From positions 7,674,571 to 7,738,570 of the forward strand of contig NC_080731.1 in NCBI RefSeq assembly GCF_019097595.1: a stretch of DNA of 64,000 nt, read 5' to 3'. Below the pieces are notes generated by a model that was given only the letters and a program-made list of their open reading frames with translations, searched no databases and had not been told where the DNA came from. Of this stretch, positions 1 through 13,329 are shown piece by piece (positions within the stretch are counted from its first letter, which is position 1; every line of letters begins with the position of its first letter). Source of the DNA: Hemibagrus wyckioides (taxonomy: Eukaryota > Chordata > Actinopteri > Siluriformes > Bagridae). Made by a program: the position numbers and the translations under genes.

Positions 1-53
1 CTCCGAGCAGCAGGCCAACACCTTAACCACTAAGCTACTACATCCCCGCCATA
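1..53 (-). repeat. tRNA-derived SINE, 5' head (cut by window edge)
   Basis: Read on the minus strand, this segment starts GGGGATGTAGTAGCTTAGTG and continues with a tRNA-like A box. It matches the head of the SINE at 51373-51552. The B box and 3' body would lie left of base 1, so only the head is visible. Confidence 0.6.
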
Positions 54-506
54 ACTGTAACCATTCCTAACATTGCAGTTGACTTACAAATACAATTCTT
101 ACAAATTTCCAATCCTTACGTTCTAATGCCTGAGAATTATTTCCAGTAATAAACCTCAGTAATTAAAATGGCCTCAACTCATTTTACCAGAGGCCAAAAA
201 TTGAATTTGTGCCTGTTTTGGTTGTGCAAAAATTCAGCATTAAATTTCATTGTCATGTCACACAGTCATGTGGTTAATGTCTGAAATAATGAAATGAGAC
301 GTTCAGGGTTTTAAGAATTTGTAGTTTTTTGTCTGTTTTTCGCCAACTAGAGGCAACATTAGAGGCAACATGGCTTATAACAGGCAACATTTTCATAGAA
401 AAGCTGAGGTTTTTCCATACAAATGTTCGGTAAGCGAGTATCAAACTGATTTCTTCTCTCAGTCCCACGTGCTTGTTCATAAAGCTCTATAATTCAAAGG
501 TATTAT
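54..506. other. no gene seen
   Basis: AT-rich unique-looking DNA. An 11-bp word, AGAGGCAACAT, occurs twice within 350-372, with a third GGCAACAT near 383. The longest open frame is 68 codons and resembles nothing I know. Confidence 0.6.
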
Positions 507-624
507 CTTCAACCACTAAAATTCGGTGAATAAAATAATAAAACTAAAATAAAAGCTTATCCTAACAGAGGTATAAACATCTGAAACGACTCATTTTATA
601 TCACTAAAATAAATTGAAAATGTC
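507..624 (+). repeat. dispersed repeat, copy 1 of 2
   Basis: Shares three ordered blocks with 30519-30661 in the same orientation: CTTCAACCACTAAAATTC at 507-524, GACTCATTTTATATCA at 588-603 and ATTGAAAATGTC at 613-624. Intervening bases have diverged. The order and spacing argue for one old interspersed repeat, class unknown. Confidence 0.55.
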
Positions 625-2835
625 CACCTTTTGGTGAAGAAGAATTGGATCCTAGTTAGAACTAATACTCTAAAGATAAAAAAGAAGAATGAGATAAAAG
701 AGAAGAAGCTACACCTGGTGCAAAAAATATAGATTTTCAGACCATTGTATCATCGTAGCTTTGCTGTGCACTTTGCCTGCAAGGCTGATGGGCTTTTATC
801 TAAAAATGTGTGTACATGTGTTTGTATGCATGTTTAATGTCCTGTGTGTCTTGTGATGTTTTCTATAGGATAGGATTTCAATGAAACATCCAAAAAGCCA
901 GGCCACAGAAGAATAGTGTTTACTTAAAGAATGTACTTTTTGCTTTAAGTCAGATAATGCTGAATATTAAGATGAGTTGACATTATCTGACTCATGGAAA
1001 AAAAAGGAAAGCTGCAGCACAAGACCAGATTATGAAATACAGCTTCAAATACTGTCAATAAATACCAGACACATTTGTATAGCACTTATAGTACTTCAAC
1101 AGACAGCAGACACAGTGGAGGTCACTCAGTGCAGAACCTAAAGGCAGAAATGTCTATATATAGACTGCATATTCATCAAAGATTTATAAAGATGTGTCTA
1201 AGACGTCAGGCTATATGTCTGTAGAAAGTTGATCTGTAAGCCAGGGTAACGTTAAGTCTACACAGTAGCATATAACGGATCTGTAGGGAGTGTCTCGAGC
1301 ATTCACAGAGCGCCACGGACTTCTGGATTAAATAATGCGGTTCTGTTTTAAAAAGAACCTCAGCGGAGTTTCTGTAGGCTATTAAATGAACAAAATGTTA
1401 AATAAACTAAAGTCTAAAATGCGTAGACATTTTATATCAGACGGTCACTTATTGCTGGTATCTGACTTACATTTTCTAAGTCTGCGTTATTTCTCTGTAG
1501 TTGTCAAGCAAAGATACATTCCTAAATAAGAGAGGAGACGTTAGTGGAACTAAATTCATCTTCACTTGAACTTTCTACAGAATATAAATGGAGGAAAATC
1601 CTTATTGATCACATGCTGACTTTACTTTAATTCCTTTTAGGTTACTAAAATATCTGTGAAAAAGGTCATATATTGCAAAATAATATGCAAACTGTACCTG
1701 ATCTCAGGACAAAGATATTTAATAATTAAAATTCTGATTGCAGTCCAGATCATATTTTAGGCTGAAGTTTCAACACTCCTGATTCTGTATTTATTCAACA
1801 ACATGAAATATATTTTCTGCACTGAGATGTCTTTCTCGAAAAACTTAAAGTCTGTTTAACTGAGACACTGCGTTTTATTTTAGATTTGATTATGATTTCA
1901 ACACAGGAGCATTGCAGACAGCTGTTATCTGATTACAAACTGAACTGATTATTAGCCTTATGTCTGCCTCATTACAGAGCATAACTCCCTAAACTGACAT
2001 TCACTGTGTGAGGAACGCACTTGAGGTTTTAGATGTCTTTAGACTGACATCTGACTGTTTTTATCACCTTTTAAAGCTGTTTTTTAGAAAAAGGAAAAGA
2101 AAACAAAGAATCCGTGTAATTTTGGGGGGACATCTGACAGGTTTTTAGGTTGCCATTAAAAAAAATATTTATATTATTATATTATTGACATATTTACACA
2201 AGAAAGAAAATGCCCTTCTGATGCATAAAATATCAAAAATATTCATGATGGTCTGGCGCAGTATAATAAACAGGTTTGTGTGCTGGAAAGTGCAAATGAA
2301 ATAACCTGCTATTTATCTAGCACATGATGAAATATAGAGATGTGGGAGGTGGAAGATGCTCGATGCTTGTAACCAATTTGTAAAAGAAACCCTCTGTGTC
2401 TACGCTAACATTTGTCAAAAGAGTGGAAGTGTGAAATTGAATATCAGGAACGGTTAAGGCCACCACAGCTCAAAGCCAACTGCCTTATACACGAGAGAGG
2501 CAACACTAGATGTTAGATGTGTCATCTTTTTCATACTTATTCTGTGAGCCAGTGCATGACCTCCTGGGCTTTATTTAATGACAATGTAGAAAGTGCTCTT
2601 TCAACAGGATATCTGTTTTTAAAGTCGAATCCCACTGTTCCGTTTGCTCATGCCGTATCAAGTTTAAAGCAGTGAGCGATATATGGTTGGGTGGAGCACA
2701 ATGAGGAGCGCTTCTTTGCCCCGGGAGCTACAGGAAGAGAATTTACAGTATAGGCCTCAGCTTGTTTAAGGGGGAAGGGATAGATGGACTTGCTGACACA
2801 TGGTCACCTTTGAAAAATGCTGAGGTCATTGATGC
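625..2835. other. no gene seen; AT-rich unique DNA
   Basis: No open frame of note, no recognised repeat and no long microsatellite. Composition is AT-rich throughout. An unrecognised old repeat or a regulatory element cannot be excluded by eye. Confidence 0.6.
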
Positions 2836-2837
2836 TT

Positions 2838-2884
<47 letters not shown>

Positions 2885-2887
2885 TTT
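2836..2887 (+). repeat. (TTTA)n microsatellite
   Basis: An almost perfect run of the tetranucleotide TTTA, about 13 units. Confidence 0.97.
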
Positions 2888-3224
2888 GTAGTAATTCTAA
2901 CGAGTAAAGGCAATTTAATATGACTCACACTATTTAGACTTTTTCTACTAGTTGTCCTGCTAACCTTGGCCTTGGGTTGTTTGCAATTTTTTGCTGCTTT
3001 GTGCATTTTGTAATGAATTAGTAATTAGCAAGGCTGTGTTGCAGTAGCAGTATCTTTTATGTAACAGATAGTTACAGTGTGAACCCAGCTTACAAAATGA
3101 CCTCCTTTATACATCCTCTAAATAAGCACCTTATTTCTTAAAACCATATGAAGGTTTATAGTATGTCAAGCCAAATATATACGTCGCTGAATATTCAAAA
3201 ATGTTGGAATATAATATACAGAAT
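2888..3224. other. no gene seen
   Basis: AT-rich sequence with no recognisable coding or repeat content. Confidence 0.55.
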
Positions 3225-3590
<366 letters not shown>

Positions 3591-5759
3591 TAAGGCCCAG
3601 CGGTGAGCATTTATAAAGTTACCCAAAAGTATTTTGTGCGAAATTGTTAGCTTCCAATTTGTTAGTTAGAGCGTATTACTTTTACGCAATACCAAATAGC
3701 CTGTTTTGAACTAGCGTTCAAGTGAGTTATTGGTACAGTATGTAGTGGAAACTCCAGAGGCTACAGGCTGTTGCCACATCGTCATAGCTGCACATTTATA
3801 AAATTGGCCAAGTATAGGTGATGGTCTGGTTTGTTGTTATAGCTTTTCAAACACATTTTCTTAGACTGACAGTAAAGCAATTTACCAAAGAAAATGGGGG
3901 AAAATTGAACATAGCAAGCTGTGCAATGAAAAAGTCCAATACTTTATATTTCAATGACTCAAAACCGCTCTGAATCAAAACTACTTTGTTACTTTATGTT
4001 GAGGTCAAATACACTTTATGTTACAAGTTTAGTATTAGTGTTTGCATCAGTAACCACCAACTAACTTTATAACTCAATACTTTGGGAGATGTAGCATGAA
4101 TTAATGGATATAAAAGAACTGATAATAGTGCTGATTAAAAAGTTATGACGGTTAAGGTTTTGGATGGGGTTTGTTTGCATTGAAACTATTTCTAAGGCAT
4201 AAATGCGACCAAATCCATCCATGTTAAGTTGGCTAATTATGATTATTATATTTACTGACAGAATATAGTTTTGCTAATTGTTTTTTTTATCGTGTAGCTG
4301 ATATATGCTGTACTGTATATTTGACTTCCTGAGACGCAGCTTTCATGCCAGTGAATGTAAACGAAAAAATACCTTACTTAGTAAAAAAGGATGTATTAAA
4401 ACAGAGAAATGACAGAAATTAGAAATTCAGATGTTCAGACCTATTTTTTTTTAAATGGCCTAACTAGTTCCAATCTAGTACACAGTACTACTTTTAGAAT
4501 ATAGTAATAACAAATGGCACATGAATCTTGTGCTAACTGCTACTAATGCCTTACGTTCTCCCATTTCCCCTGTTTCCTTTTCTGCCTTTTGAGTTTAGTA
4601 ACAGCTGTTTTTCAGCAACAGCTCCTGGCTAGCGTCACTGACCCCCGCGGTAAAACACTCTTTTCATGGTCAGGTGGCTCAAGAGGTAACACAATATCAG
4701 CTACATAATCCACAAGAGGTTTGAACTCGGGACGGGACAGTTAAGGGAAAGAGTAAGAGAAAAAGAAGAAGAGAAAGACAGCGGGAGTAGAATTTGGTGC
4801 ATCCGGTATTCTGATACGATGATGACCTAAATGTGAGAATAGAAAAAACTTCATTCTCTTTCTTTCTTGGTTGGTAGCCAGCATGCGTTATCTCACTGCT
4901 ATCACCTTTGCCCTTTTTCCCATAGTGGCCAGCCGAACCACAGAGATCTGCTTAGTGTCTGTTTCTGCCGATCACCTGCCACTCTGTGGTTAATCCTGAA
5001 CATTTATCAAGGAACAAGTGATAACGCTGACTCTTAAACACTCTGGGAAGAATTATCTGTACTGTAAACTACTGTAGCCTTGATACTGACTTTAACACGC
5101 TTTTTACTTGAGGTGCATTTTTAATTCATTTTCACTTTACTAAATGTAATATTCTTTTATCCAAATGTTGTTATGATATTAGCAAGTGCAGTTTATAATA
5201 TGTAATGTTCAGTATCTTAATCCAGAGTGTACAGCTATGGCTAGACATAATAATCTCAGTTCTAGGGTATGACAGAACCGCAACATCATCAGACTTACTG
5301 CTTAACTTACTCTGTTTATTTCATTCCCATATCATAAGTTATTTAAAGTAAACTGAACAATGTAAAAACAGATAGCCCTAGTTAGTAATATGAACTTGTT
5401 TCTACTCTTTAATTGCGATTGTCAAGACAAGTTTTGGATACTGTTTGCCTCAGGTTTAAGGCAGGAGGTGAATTTTCATTTCTTTAACCATCCTAAAATG
5501 TTTTACAGTGAATTTAATTCATTTTGCATTCAGTATTTCTATAACCACTGCATGTTTGTTCATCTTCAAGTCATCCTTGTGCAGAAAAACAGTAATAATT
5601 GAGTAACTAAGTCTCTCAGCTGGTCTTTGTACTGTGTTTAAAAAAAAGAAGGGAAAAATTAATCTTATAATATTATTTTAACTAAAACTAATACTAACTC
5701 TTAACACAATAGTTATATGTATATAGTTATGGTATATAGTTTATATGTCTAATGTCTGA
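3591..5759. other. no gene seen
   Basis: Mostly AT-rich unique DNA. A purine-rich patch lies at 4740-4790. The stretch 4600-5050 is more balanced in base composition but has no open frame. The longest frame (70 codons, 5390-5602) is unremarkable. Confidence 0.55.
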
Positions 5760-5761
5760 TT

Positions 5762-5820
<59 letters not shown>

Positions 5821-5822
5821 TT
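5760..5822 (+). repeat. (TTTA)n microsatellite
   Basis: Uninterrupted TTTA run of about 15 units. Confidence 0.97.
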
Positions 5823-6142
5823 ACCAACAGGTTAAAGTAAACTATAATTAAATAAATATATTTCATGTAATGACATTTCCTTATCGATGTCGTTACTCAA
5901 TATACCTTCACATCTTTGCACATGAAGAACACATGCAAAACCTCAGAATAAATACACAACTTGCAGTGTAAACATTGTATTGTCGTCCTTGTCTCTGTTA
6001 TACTTCCCTATGTTATACTTCCCTAACGGCTCACACCATTTTAGTAGCTAGTCTTGTTTTAGCCCATGCTTGCACTCTGCACACAATGTACCTTAACCAT
6101 TATATGACAGTTAGCATACTAAATAATCTGTATTTCTTTTTC
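5823..6142. other. no gene seen
   Basis: AT-rich. A 15-bp word, TGTTATACTTCCCTA, is tandemly duplicated at about 5997-6027. No coding signal. Confidence 0.55.
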
Positions 6143-6167
6143 CTTCTCTCTCTCTCTCTCTCTCTCT
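6143..6167 (+). repeat. (CT)n microsatellite
   Basis: Short CT run directly before the family Y repeat. Confidence 0.9.
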
Positions 6168-6168
6168 G

Positions 6169-6580
6169 TGATCCTAACTGATTCTGCTCTCTGGACATCT
6201 CGCCTGGTCCATTTGGATCATTTGGAAACTGCCCACTGCTGCTGACCCCCACAGTTGTGAAAATCAACATCTTTATGTTAGAAATATACATAATTGCACT
6301 TTTATGACCATAGAGTACAGTAATAGATATTCTATATATTGTTATAGAAATTCTTTACAATTACACTGTGCAGTCACCCAGATGAGTCTGGTTCCTCTTA
6401 AGGTTTTCTCTCTCATGTCCTCTCAAGGAGTTTTGTTTGGTACTGTCACTGTTGGCTTGCTCAAAAGGGATACATTTACACACTTAAAATATAGATCTGG
6501 AATTTATATATTATGCTAAAGTTGCTATAAGACAATGTTAAAAGTGCTATGGAAATAAAAACTTAACTGAACTGAATTCA
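6169..6580 (+). repeat. interspersed repeat, family Y copy 1
   Basis: Contains GAGTCTGGTTCCTCTTAAG followed about 150 bp later by TGTTAAAAGTGCTATGGAAA and a TTAACTGAACTGAA tail. The same order recurs at 27760-28278. I recognise this as an abundant teleost repeat whose copies end in AAAATTGAATTGAA-like tails, which suggests retroposition. The class is not certain. Confidence 0.65.
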
Positions 6581-7205
6581 TTTGAATATATTTACATCAT
6601 TGTAATTGAAATGTATTTCGAATGTCGTGTACCTGCATACTAGGTACTGCAAACATCATCACCTGCTAGCAAAACATTCTTGTTGTCTTTTACTCAGACA
6701 TTTCAGGACACAACCTTTGCCAATTTGAGAATATGGCCAGCGTTTGCGCTTCTGAATCTGATTAATTATAAAGTCTGGCATGTGTAGTAAAAAGCAAGAA
6801 TGAAAACAAGCTTTGCATTTAGATCCATCATTAAGTGGCACATGCCAGCATTTTACTGTAGACCATCCCATCACTCCGGAAGTATGTAATGTGGTACACA
6901 AGCATTCAGTTAGAATTAATTAATGGCTGAATAATAAAATGCATAAAATGGCTCAATAAAAAAAATGTATGCTTTTGTTAAAGAGTTCATCTGTGCTGGT
7001 TAGCCACTTTTAACATTAGGAATCAGAATCAAATCTTAAATTTGCTTGAATCTGTTAGTTGGTTAATATAAGAAAAAAGTTTACTAAGAAACTCTGGCTC
7101 ATGTAACATTTTCAATATTAAGTAAAAAAAAATTTAATGCTGAATTTAAATGTTTTGTTTTTGTGGTTTGTTACAGTACATAGACCAAATGGGCAAAGTG
7201 GGTAA
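6581..7205. other. no gene seen
   Basis: AT-rich unique DNA. An 80-codon minus-strand frame at 6659-6901 has no recognisable domain and looks like chance. Confidence 0.55.
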
Positions 7206-7293
7206 TATAATATGATATGATATGATATGATATGATATGATATGATATGATATGATATGATATGATATGATATGATATGATATGATATGATAT
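7206..7293 (+). repeat. (TATGA)n pentanucleotide microsatellite
   Basis: Sixteen perfect TATGA units from 7211 to 7290, with no substitution, so the array is probably young and length-variable. Confidence 0.98.
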
Positions 7294-8189
7294 AATTCAC
7301 ATTTGTAGATAATTCAGGACTGAAGTTTTTTTTTAATCTAAAATATATTATCTGCTATCTGAAAAAATGGAATTAATGGCAACCCTAACTCAGCCAAAAC
7401 CAGCTAACCTTTCCTGTGTGTAAATGGGCGTATTATCATAAAATGTTAAAATATACCATACTGCAACTCAAAAGTGTGTACCTTAAATTTTGTGTTTTGC
7501 AAAATGAAGCCGAATCATGTAGGATCAACGTATATTAATAAACCTCCACCAAGCTTGAGTATTCAGGTTGTTCTCAGTAAAACAACCCTGCCACATAGCA
7601 AAATTGGTAACTTAGCATAGCACAAAGCACATGTAACATCATCTGTTTGCCACAATTGCATTAACTGCACCACTTGAGCCAGAGAGGTAAATCAGTTTGG
7701 CTTACCTTTAACAACAAACACATGTACGGTTTTGTAACGGAGTAGCCCCACGAAACACAAGTCTTTGCCCACAAGGTGCGAAAAGTGAACCTTAGAAGTG
7801 CGGTAACAATGACCTCGTCTGAAATCACTGCGGCTCCAGCGGCACCTTTATCCTTATCAAAGAATCTTTCATAAACGTGACCACAATAGCCAGCGAGCAC
7901 CTGTTTGATTTTTCTCCTCCTCCTTCACTATTTTCTCCACACAAAGCCCAGCAGAATGTAAAAAAGCTTGACCCCTCAGGTGTGCTGATCTCACTTTTAT
8001 TTATTTATTTATTTCTCTGTCTCGCTCTTCTTCTTCTTCTTCTTCTTTTTTTTTTTAGAACGAGAGGCCACCCCATTCACTTGCTCACACCAAGCACTCG
8101 ACTTTGTGCGGACTCGGTTTTCTGGTCCGCAGAGGGGGTAACTGAGATGGGGGCGACAGAAAGTGGCTTTAGAATCTGCGTTTGAAAGG
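7294..8189. other. no gene seen; (TTC)n and poly-T at 8025-8057
   Basis: No coding signal. The frame on the plus strand at 7877-8185 runs through TTTA, TTC and T tracts and is low-complexity. Bases 8060-8190 are richer in G and C. Confidence 0.55.
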
Positions 8190-8440
8190 GGACAGCTTTA
8201 GCCTGAATGGACGTCTATGGGCTTTGTTGTTTAAATGAGCGCTGTCTGTTTGCTGTTTCCACACTGCCAGGCTGGGAGATGAGTGAATTAAGTAGGTTGC
8301 CTCTTTAGTGTGAATGGACCTTCCTCATGAGAAGATTGGCTTACCTCGCAGCCACACAAATGCAGGAGTTGTCCTTACAGTAATGATTCCTGAAAGGACC
8401 ATTTGTCATTTTTTTCCAACTAAATTCATTTGGAAAAAAG
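8190..8440. promoter_or_regulatory. candidate conserved noncoding island
   Basis: A repeat-free block of balanced composition between low-complexity flanks, with GAGCGCTGTCTGTTTGCTG and GTGAATTAAGTAGG words. It has no open frame. The enhancer-like reading is inference. Confidence 0.25.
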
Positions 8441-9480
8441 TTTGCTAATCATGCAATTCTTTTTGCTTTTTTTTTTTTTTTTTTACTTTCTACAGGATTC
8501 TGAGTTAGCATAATCTTTAATTTGGGACACACCGAGCCATGTGTTAAAAAGCAGGTTGACGGCATTAGTCAGTAATCAGTCTTTGTTGCCATTCTTTCTC
8601 AGGACCCTCTAAGGGCCTTTTTAACAAGTTCAAACATATTCTATCAAGGGCTAACACATTGTGCCTGTTGATTGCTGCTTTTCATCTGTCAAGTCCCAGG
8701 TGAAATTAGGTCAGGATAGCACATTATGAATTCAGCCTTTATTAGTTAGAAAACCTGTACACCGTCCATCTTTTTTTTCTTTTTTCTTTTTTCTGTGCAT
8801 TGTGGTCCACAAAGGTTTTTGTGACTCTTAAGTATATGACCACCTGGTTATTGGTATTTTTTATATAGAAGTTCTTCTATTTTGAACCATTTTCAGAATA
8901 AACATGGGGTTTGGTTTGTCCTCTCCGCAACCTGAATATGGTGTAGTTATGCTTTCTTTTGTAAAGCAGCTCTTTTTAAACAAGACTATGATCATTTAGT
9001 TTTGTTCTGTTAGTGACTGCATGTGAGTGACTGTCATTTTGTATATCATTTATATACAATATTGTTATATTTCATAATTTTTTATAATTTATGTAGTTAG
9101 AAATTGTATTATTTATATTTGATATATACTGTATACTATATATTATAATTTGAATATTTTATTATTTTATATTTATTATTAATATTATTTTAAATTTTTA
9201 TAATTTATCTTTTTTTTATCTATATATAATATTGAATATTTTTTATTTAAACTTTCATATATTGATTATTGTGAGACTGTAGTAGTTTCACACTGACCTG
9301 TAAGTTTTTTTTTTTGCTTTAGAACATTGTACTTTAACACCAACTGAGCTTGTGTGCTAAATTCTTAAGGCCTTCCTTGAAAAAGAAACCACATTGTGTC
9401 TTTAACCTGTCATTACTCCAGCCTATGAAGCAAAGGACAAGTCAAAAACAAGTCGTATCGTCTCAAGGTCACTAAGCAGT
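8441..9480. other. no gene seen; extremely AT-rich at 9020-9260
   Basis: Poly-T runs at 8468-8484 and near 8770-8790. Bases 9020-9260 are almost wholly A and T, mixing ATTTTAT and TATAAT words, which suggests low-complexity decay. No gene. Confidence 0.6.
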
Positions 9481-10060
9481 TGGCTCCTTTCCTTCTTCTC
9501 GCATTGCCCCGATTGCCTTGGTCACGGCCTGCAGTGTCGGAGGCTGACACCGAGATCTCTCTGCACGCTATTGCCTATCATCACCTTCACTAAACCACCT
9601 CAGTGGGAGACCTTGGACTTTTGTCACCACTGGGTTATTGTGTTTCTAATTAAGTGGACTTAATGCCAGAGGCTTTCTCCAGTACGTTAAGTGATATTGG
9701 CTGCAGAGCCAAGTAATATTTATTAATCGTCAGATTTTACACTAAACAACAGTCACCAATTTGACATTTAATCTTCATTGATTCTTATAGCATTTCATAA
9801 GCAGATCCTTCAGTGCTTCTGTTTTTGTTTTTTTTTTTCACACTCACATGGTTTGTATTAAAGGCCGTGCTGTCAGACTGACACAACTTAATTAAAATGA
9901 TTGAGGACTCATGCAAATAGTGATGAAAATGATACTTCCTTGTTCTGCAAATAGCTTGGCTTAGAATCAGAGACCAGCTCCATCTTCATTGCCTTTCCAA
10001 ATCACGTTCCTCTGAACTGAATTATGAATACTACACTGGATATCGCTCGGGGGTTTATTA
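9481..10060. promoter_or_regulatory. candidate conserved noncoding island with homeodomain and octamer motifs
   Basis: Free of simple repeats apart from a T-run at 9828-9838. It carries TAATTAAG at 9647-9654, TTAATTAA at 9888-9895 and the POU octamer ATGCAAAT at 9911-9918. The last two lie 24 bp apart, start to start. This is the usual look of a vertebrate developmental enhancer. No alignment was possible. Confidence 0.35.
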
Positions 10061-10875
10061 ATTTCAACAGCAACATGTGAGATTGTGTGAGCCTTTAAAG
10101 GTTGTACTAGTGCAGAATCTTTAATCAAGTGTAGTCAAAAGGAGACAGAGGACAAACGAAGCATTGCTATATAAAATTTCCCTGAATGAATTTTACCCCG
10201 GAATCATTTTTTAACAGTTTTCTGTCTTGTTTCAGCAGTGTAGGCTGGCACTAGGACACTTGTGTCCTCTTCAGTGGCTCTATGAGACCTGTGTCCTCTT
10301 CCTGGTCAGGTTTCATGGTAGAATAAAAAGCTGCAACACTTTTTGTCATGGCCTGAAAAAAACCTGCATCTCTCCTCAGCTCATTATGTAGCAGAGGCCA
10401 GTGGTACTTCTGACCCATTTAAATGATGCAACAATCGTCCAAATGTTTGCTGCTGAATGCAGCTGGGCGCCAGGGACTCACGCAGGAACAAAGTCTTTTG
10501 AAATACAGGAGGTGCCTGTATTAGAAAGCGCTTCTGTTTAGCGTAGCCTCCATCTCATCTTTCCTCTTCCTAGGGATGAGTCAATGAAGGTCATCTCCGT
10601 TGCGACTGGCTTAAACATAATGCCGTGATAACGCATTGCTGCACGAGTGTACAATAGGCATTTCTTATTATTCGCTTCCGATTTAAAACGGCATTGAGTT
10701 GTGATCATCTAATGATTGTGTTTTGAAAGGCAAGCACAAAGCCACCAGAGACGGAATATGTGTAATAAATAAGTGTAATTATTCAACATATACAATTGAA
10801 TGCACTGTGAACATTCCGAACTTTCTCTCCAATTTACATGAATGTATTCAGCGGTTACAAATGTACCCTTTGCAT
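10061..10875. other. no gene seen; possible regulatory sequence 10380-10660
   Basis: No open frame of interest. Bases 10380-10660 are balanced in composition and repeat-free, with ATTTAAATGATGCAA and GATGAGTCAATGAAGG words, the second holding an AP-1-like TGAGTCA. Confidence 0.4.
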
Positions 10876-11330
10876 GGCGGAATACTTGAATCTGATTGGT
10901 CAGAAAGTGTGGATTCATTTCATATAACACCATGGCTCTGTCAGTAGCTCCAGCTATAACATAAACTGTAAGGTCATGTTATTATGCTAATTTTAATATG
11001 CTATGGTATAGAAACATCTCATACACAGGGACATGTCCTGTAATCTAAGCAGATTTTTTAAATATTGTTGTATTGCTTATTTTAATCTCACACATCTTGT
11101 TAGGAGACTTCTGTGTAAACATTTATGATAGGGGTCTCAGGTGTCTGAACTTTGTAATCATGATGTTTTGTAAATTTTACAGGCACAGGACTGAGGAGTT
11201 TCCTATTTCTGGCTTCTCAGTAAAATGACAAGCTGTGTTTTTTGTCTTATTTGTCTTATTAACCGGAGGAACTAGTTTGTCTCGGTGATGCTCCATAACA
11301 TTCAACAGCAGTGAACAAAATCAATATTTC
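10876..11330 (+). repeat. interspersed repeat, family X copy 1
   Basis: Begins near GAATACTTGAATCTGATTGG and continues through GGCTCTGTCAGTAGCTCCAG, TTATGCTAAT and TGACAAGCTGTGTTTTTTG to a CATAACATTCAAC block. The same ordered words occur in five other segments of the window. It is probably a non-autonomous DNA transposon, but terminal repeats were not delimited. Confidence 0.6.
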
Positions 11331-11539
11331 ATTCATTAATAAATTTAAATTAATAAAATCGATGTGTGCGAAAACATGCCGCAGACCATGCGGTTATATG
11401 AAAATAATCCACTTCAGGATGATCCACTTTTTGCCGTGCATTATTTTCATAGCTGTTCAACAGAGAAAATACTAGTTTAAAATACTAACTGTGTCACAAA
11501 ATGTTTAGATCTTCATCTTCATCTTCAGTTTATTCTGGT

Positions 11540-11800
11540 TAGAGTTGTGTTGGATCTGGAGCACCAGGCGTGAGACAGGGGATACTCCCTGGATGGGAGC
11601 CAGTCCATCTCAGGGCACCATGTGTACATTCATACACACCTTGGGGCAATTTAGAGTCACCAATCCGCCTGCCAGCATGTTTTTGGGAGCTGGGAGGAAA
11701 TCGGAGGAGCCTGCATGTGTATATTAAACTCTATACAGACAGTAACCCAAACTGCAGAGACCCTGTAGCTGTGAGGTTGTGAGGCTAGCTCCTGAAACAC
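11540..11800 (-). repeat. retroposon family R, fragment
   Basis: Contains TGGATGGGAGCCAGTCCATC, GGGGCAATTTAGAGTCACCA and CAGCATGTTTTTGGGAG in order. These are shared with fragments at 43606, 49660 and 52745, and in reverse at 46085. Sense is inferred as minus from the 46085 copy, whose plus strand ends in a GAATGAAT tail. Two overlapping open frames (60 and 70 codons) fall inside it and are not genes. Confidence 0.65.
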
Positions 11801-12164
11801 TCATAAATCAGATGTGTAAATAAATGTTAAAAAAGCCTGATGCGTAAATCGTCTAGGATTAAAATTGCTTTATCTTTATCAGGAAATGGAAGGAAACAAC
11901 AGGACTCAGAGTAAACCCTTATGGAGAAAAAAAATACTTGACATGAAAATGGGGAGAATGCGCTTTGAATATTATGGAGCATCAACATACTGCCCTGGTA
12001 CATTATCCTGCCTTCTCTAAATAGACATTGCCATGCTTCATTACTACAATGGAAATATTAGTATACTGTATATGGAGCCTCTACAGAACACCACTTTACA
12101 GAAACTTTTTGACATTTAAAGACATCATAAATTCTGTTTTGAACGCTAGCATCTAATAAAACGT
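11801..12164. other. no gene seen
   Basis: AT-rich sequence without coding or repeat signals that I recognise. Confidence 0.55.
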
Positions 12165-12362
12165 TAGCATCAAACCTAGTGTGCACTATGTTGCACTTTA
12201 TGTGGCTAGGACAACTTACTTTAAATCCTTAGCTGTGTTTTGTTCTATGTAGCTCCATGTTGTTTTATGTAGCGCCAGGGTCCTGGAGAAATGTTGTTTC
12301 ATTTCACTGTGTACTGCGTCAGTTGTATATGGTTGAAATGACAATAAAAGCTTTGTGACCTG
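12165..12362 (+). repeat. LINE-like 3' tail, 5'-truncated
   Basis: Shares TTTATGTGGCTAGGACAACT, CAGGGTCCTGGAGAAA and GGTTGAAATGACAATAAAAG with 3225-3590 in the same order. This copy lacks the long TA tract. No target-site duplication was found by eye. Confidence 0.7.
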
Positions 12363-13329
12363 CGACTATTAGTACATCATGACTCTAAATGACTCTCAAT
12401 ATAGTCTCTTTGGACAAAGGCGTTTGCAAATATATATATATATATATAAATAAATAAAAATGCTATCTAGCTAAACATGGATGAAGCAAGACAAACCAAA
12501 TAGTATATACAATATAAAAATAAATACACATATACAAATATATACATCAAGCACCCTTACCCTATACTAAATAAAAATTAACTAAATATTAGATATTTGA
12601 TTTTATCTTCTCTGAAGGCCTAGAATGCCTTGAGGGTTCCCTTACGGTGATTACTGCATGTACCAAGTGGTACACCAATGATACCCCATTTACAGACACC
12701 TTCTAGTCAATGAACATCTTGCCAAGAGTCCACTGATTACATGTCACCCACTCCACTTCAGCAGCTACTGAATCCTCGGTCTGCTATAAATGGTCCTCAT
12801 CCTCGCCCATCCCTTTCTCTCCTCTTAATCCAGAGAGTCAAGTAGTTTTTATCCTACATAATCCCTGGAATAAAGTTGTCTGTTTCCCTGCTACATCCTG
12901 TTCCTAATCAACTTAATGGAGCCCACAATATGTTATTGATCTCTGTAGATATGTGGTCTGGTCTCTTGTTGAAGTGAAGGTTTGGCTGAACAGATGCAAC
13001 ATTTCTTTACTTCTTTTAAGAAAGCTTTATGCAAATATGAATAAAAAGGCCTTTGGATTTATTTTCATTTTTTTGGTAAGCTTGTTTTGTTCTCTTTTTT
13101 CTTCAGATCTATTTAATGGATATCTTGACCCTCTTGGCTGAGGTATACCCTTGGAAAGATTTAGTTCTTGACCCATGAAGTGGATGCCTTTACCCCCTTC
13201 CCTAATCTAAGCACTAGCGTGAGTTCGTAGCTGTACAGTTTTGCTGAACTAAATCTGCTCGCGCAAATCAGATGACATCCAGCTGGATGCCATAAGAAAC
13301 AGACACATAATGACAATTCACTTATCCCT
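12363..13329. other. no gene seen; short (TA)n at 12430-12450
   Basis: Mixed AT-rich DNA. A slightly C-rich stretch at 12690-12900 has no open frame. Nothing recognised. Confidence 0.5.

Noticed and set aside
11545..11782. Two overlapping plus-strand frames
   Set aside because: They lie inside a family R retroposon fragment and overlap in different registers.
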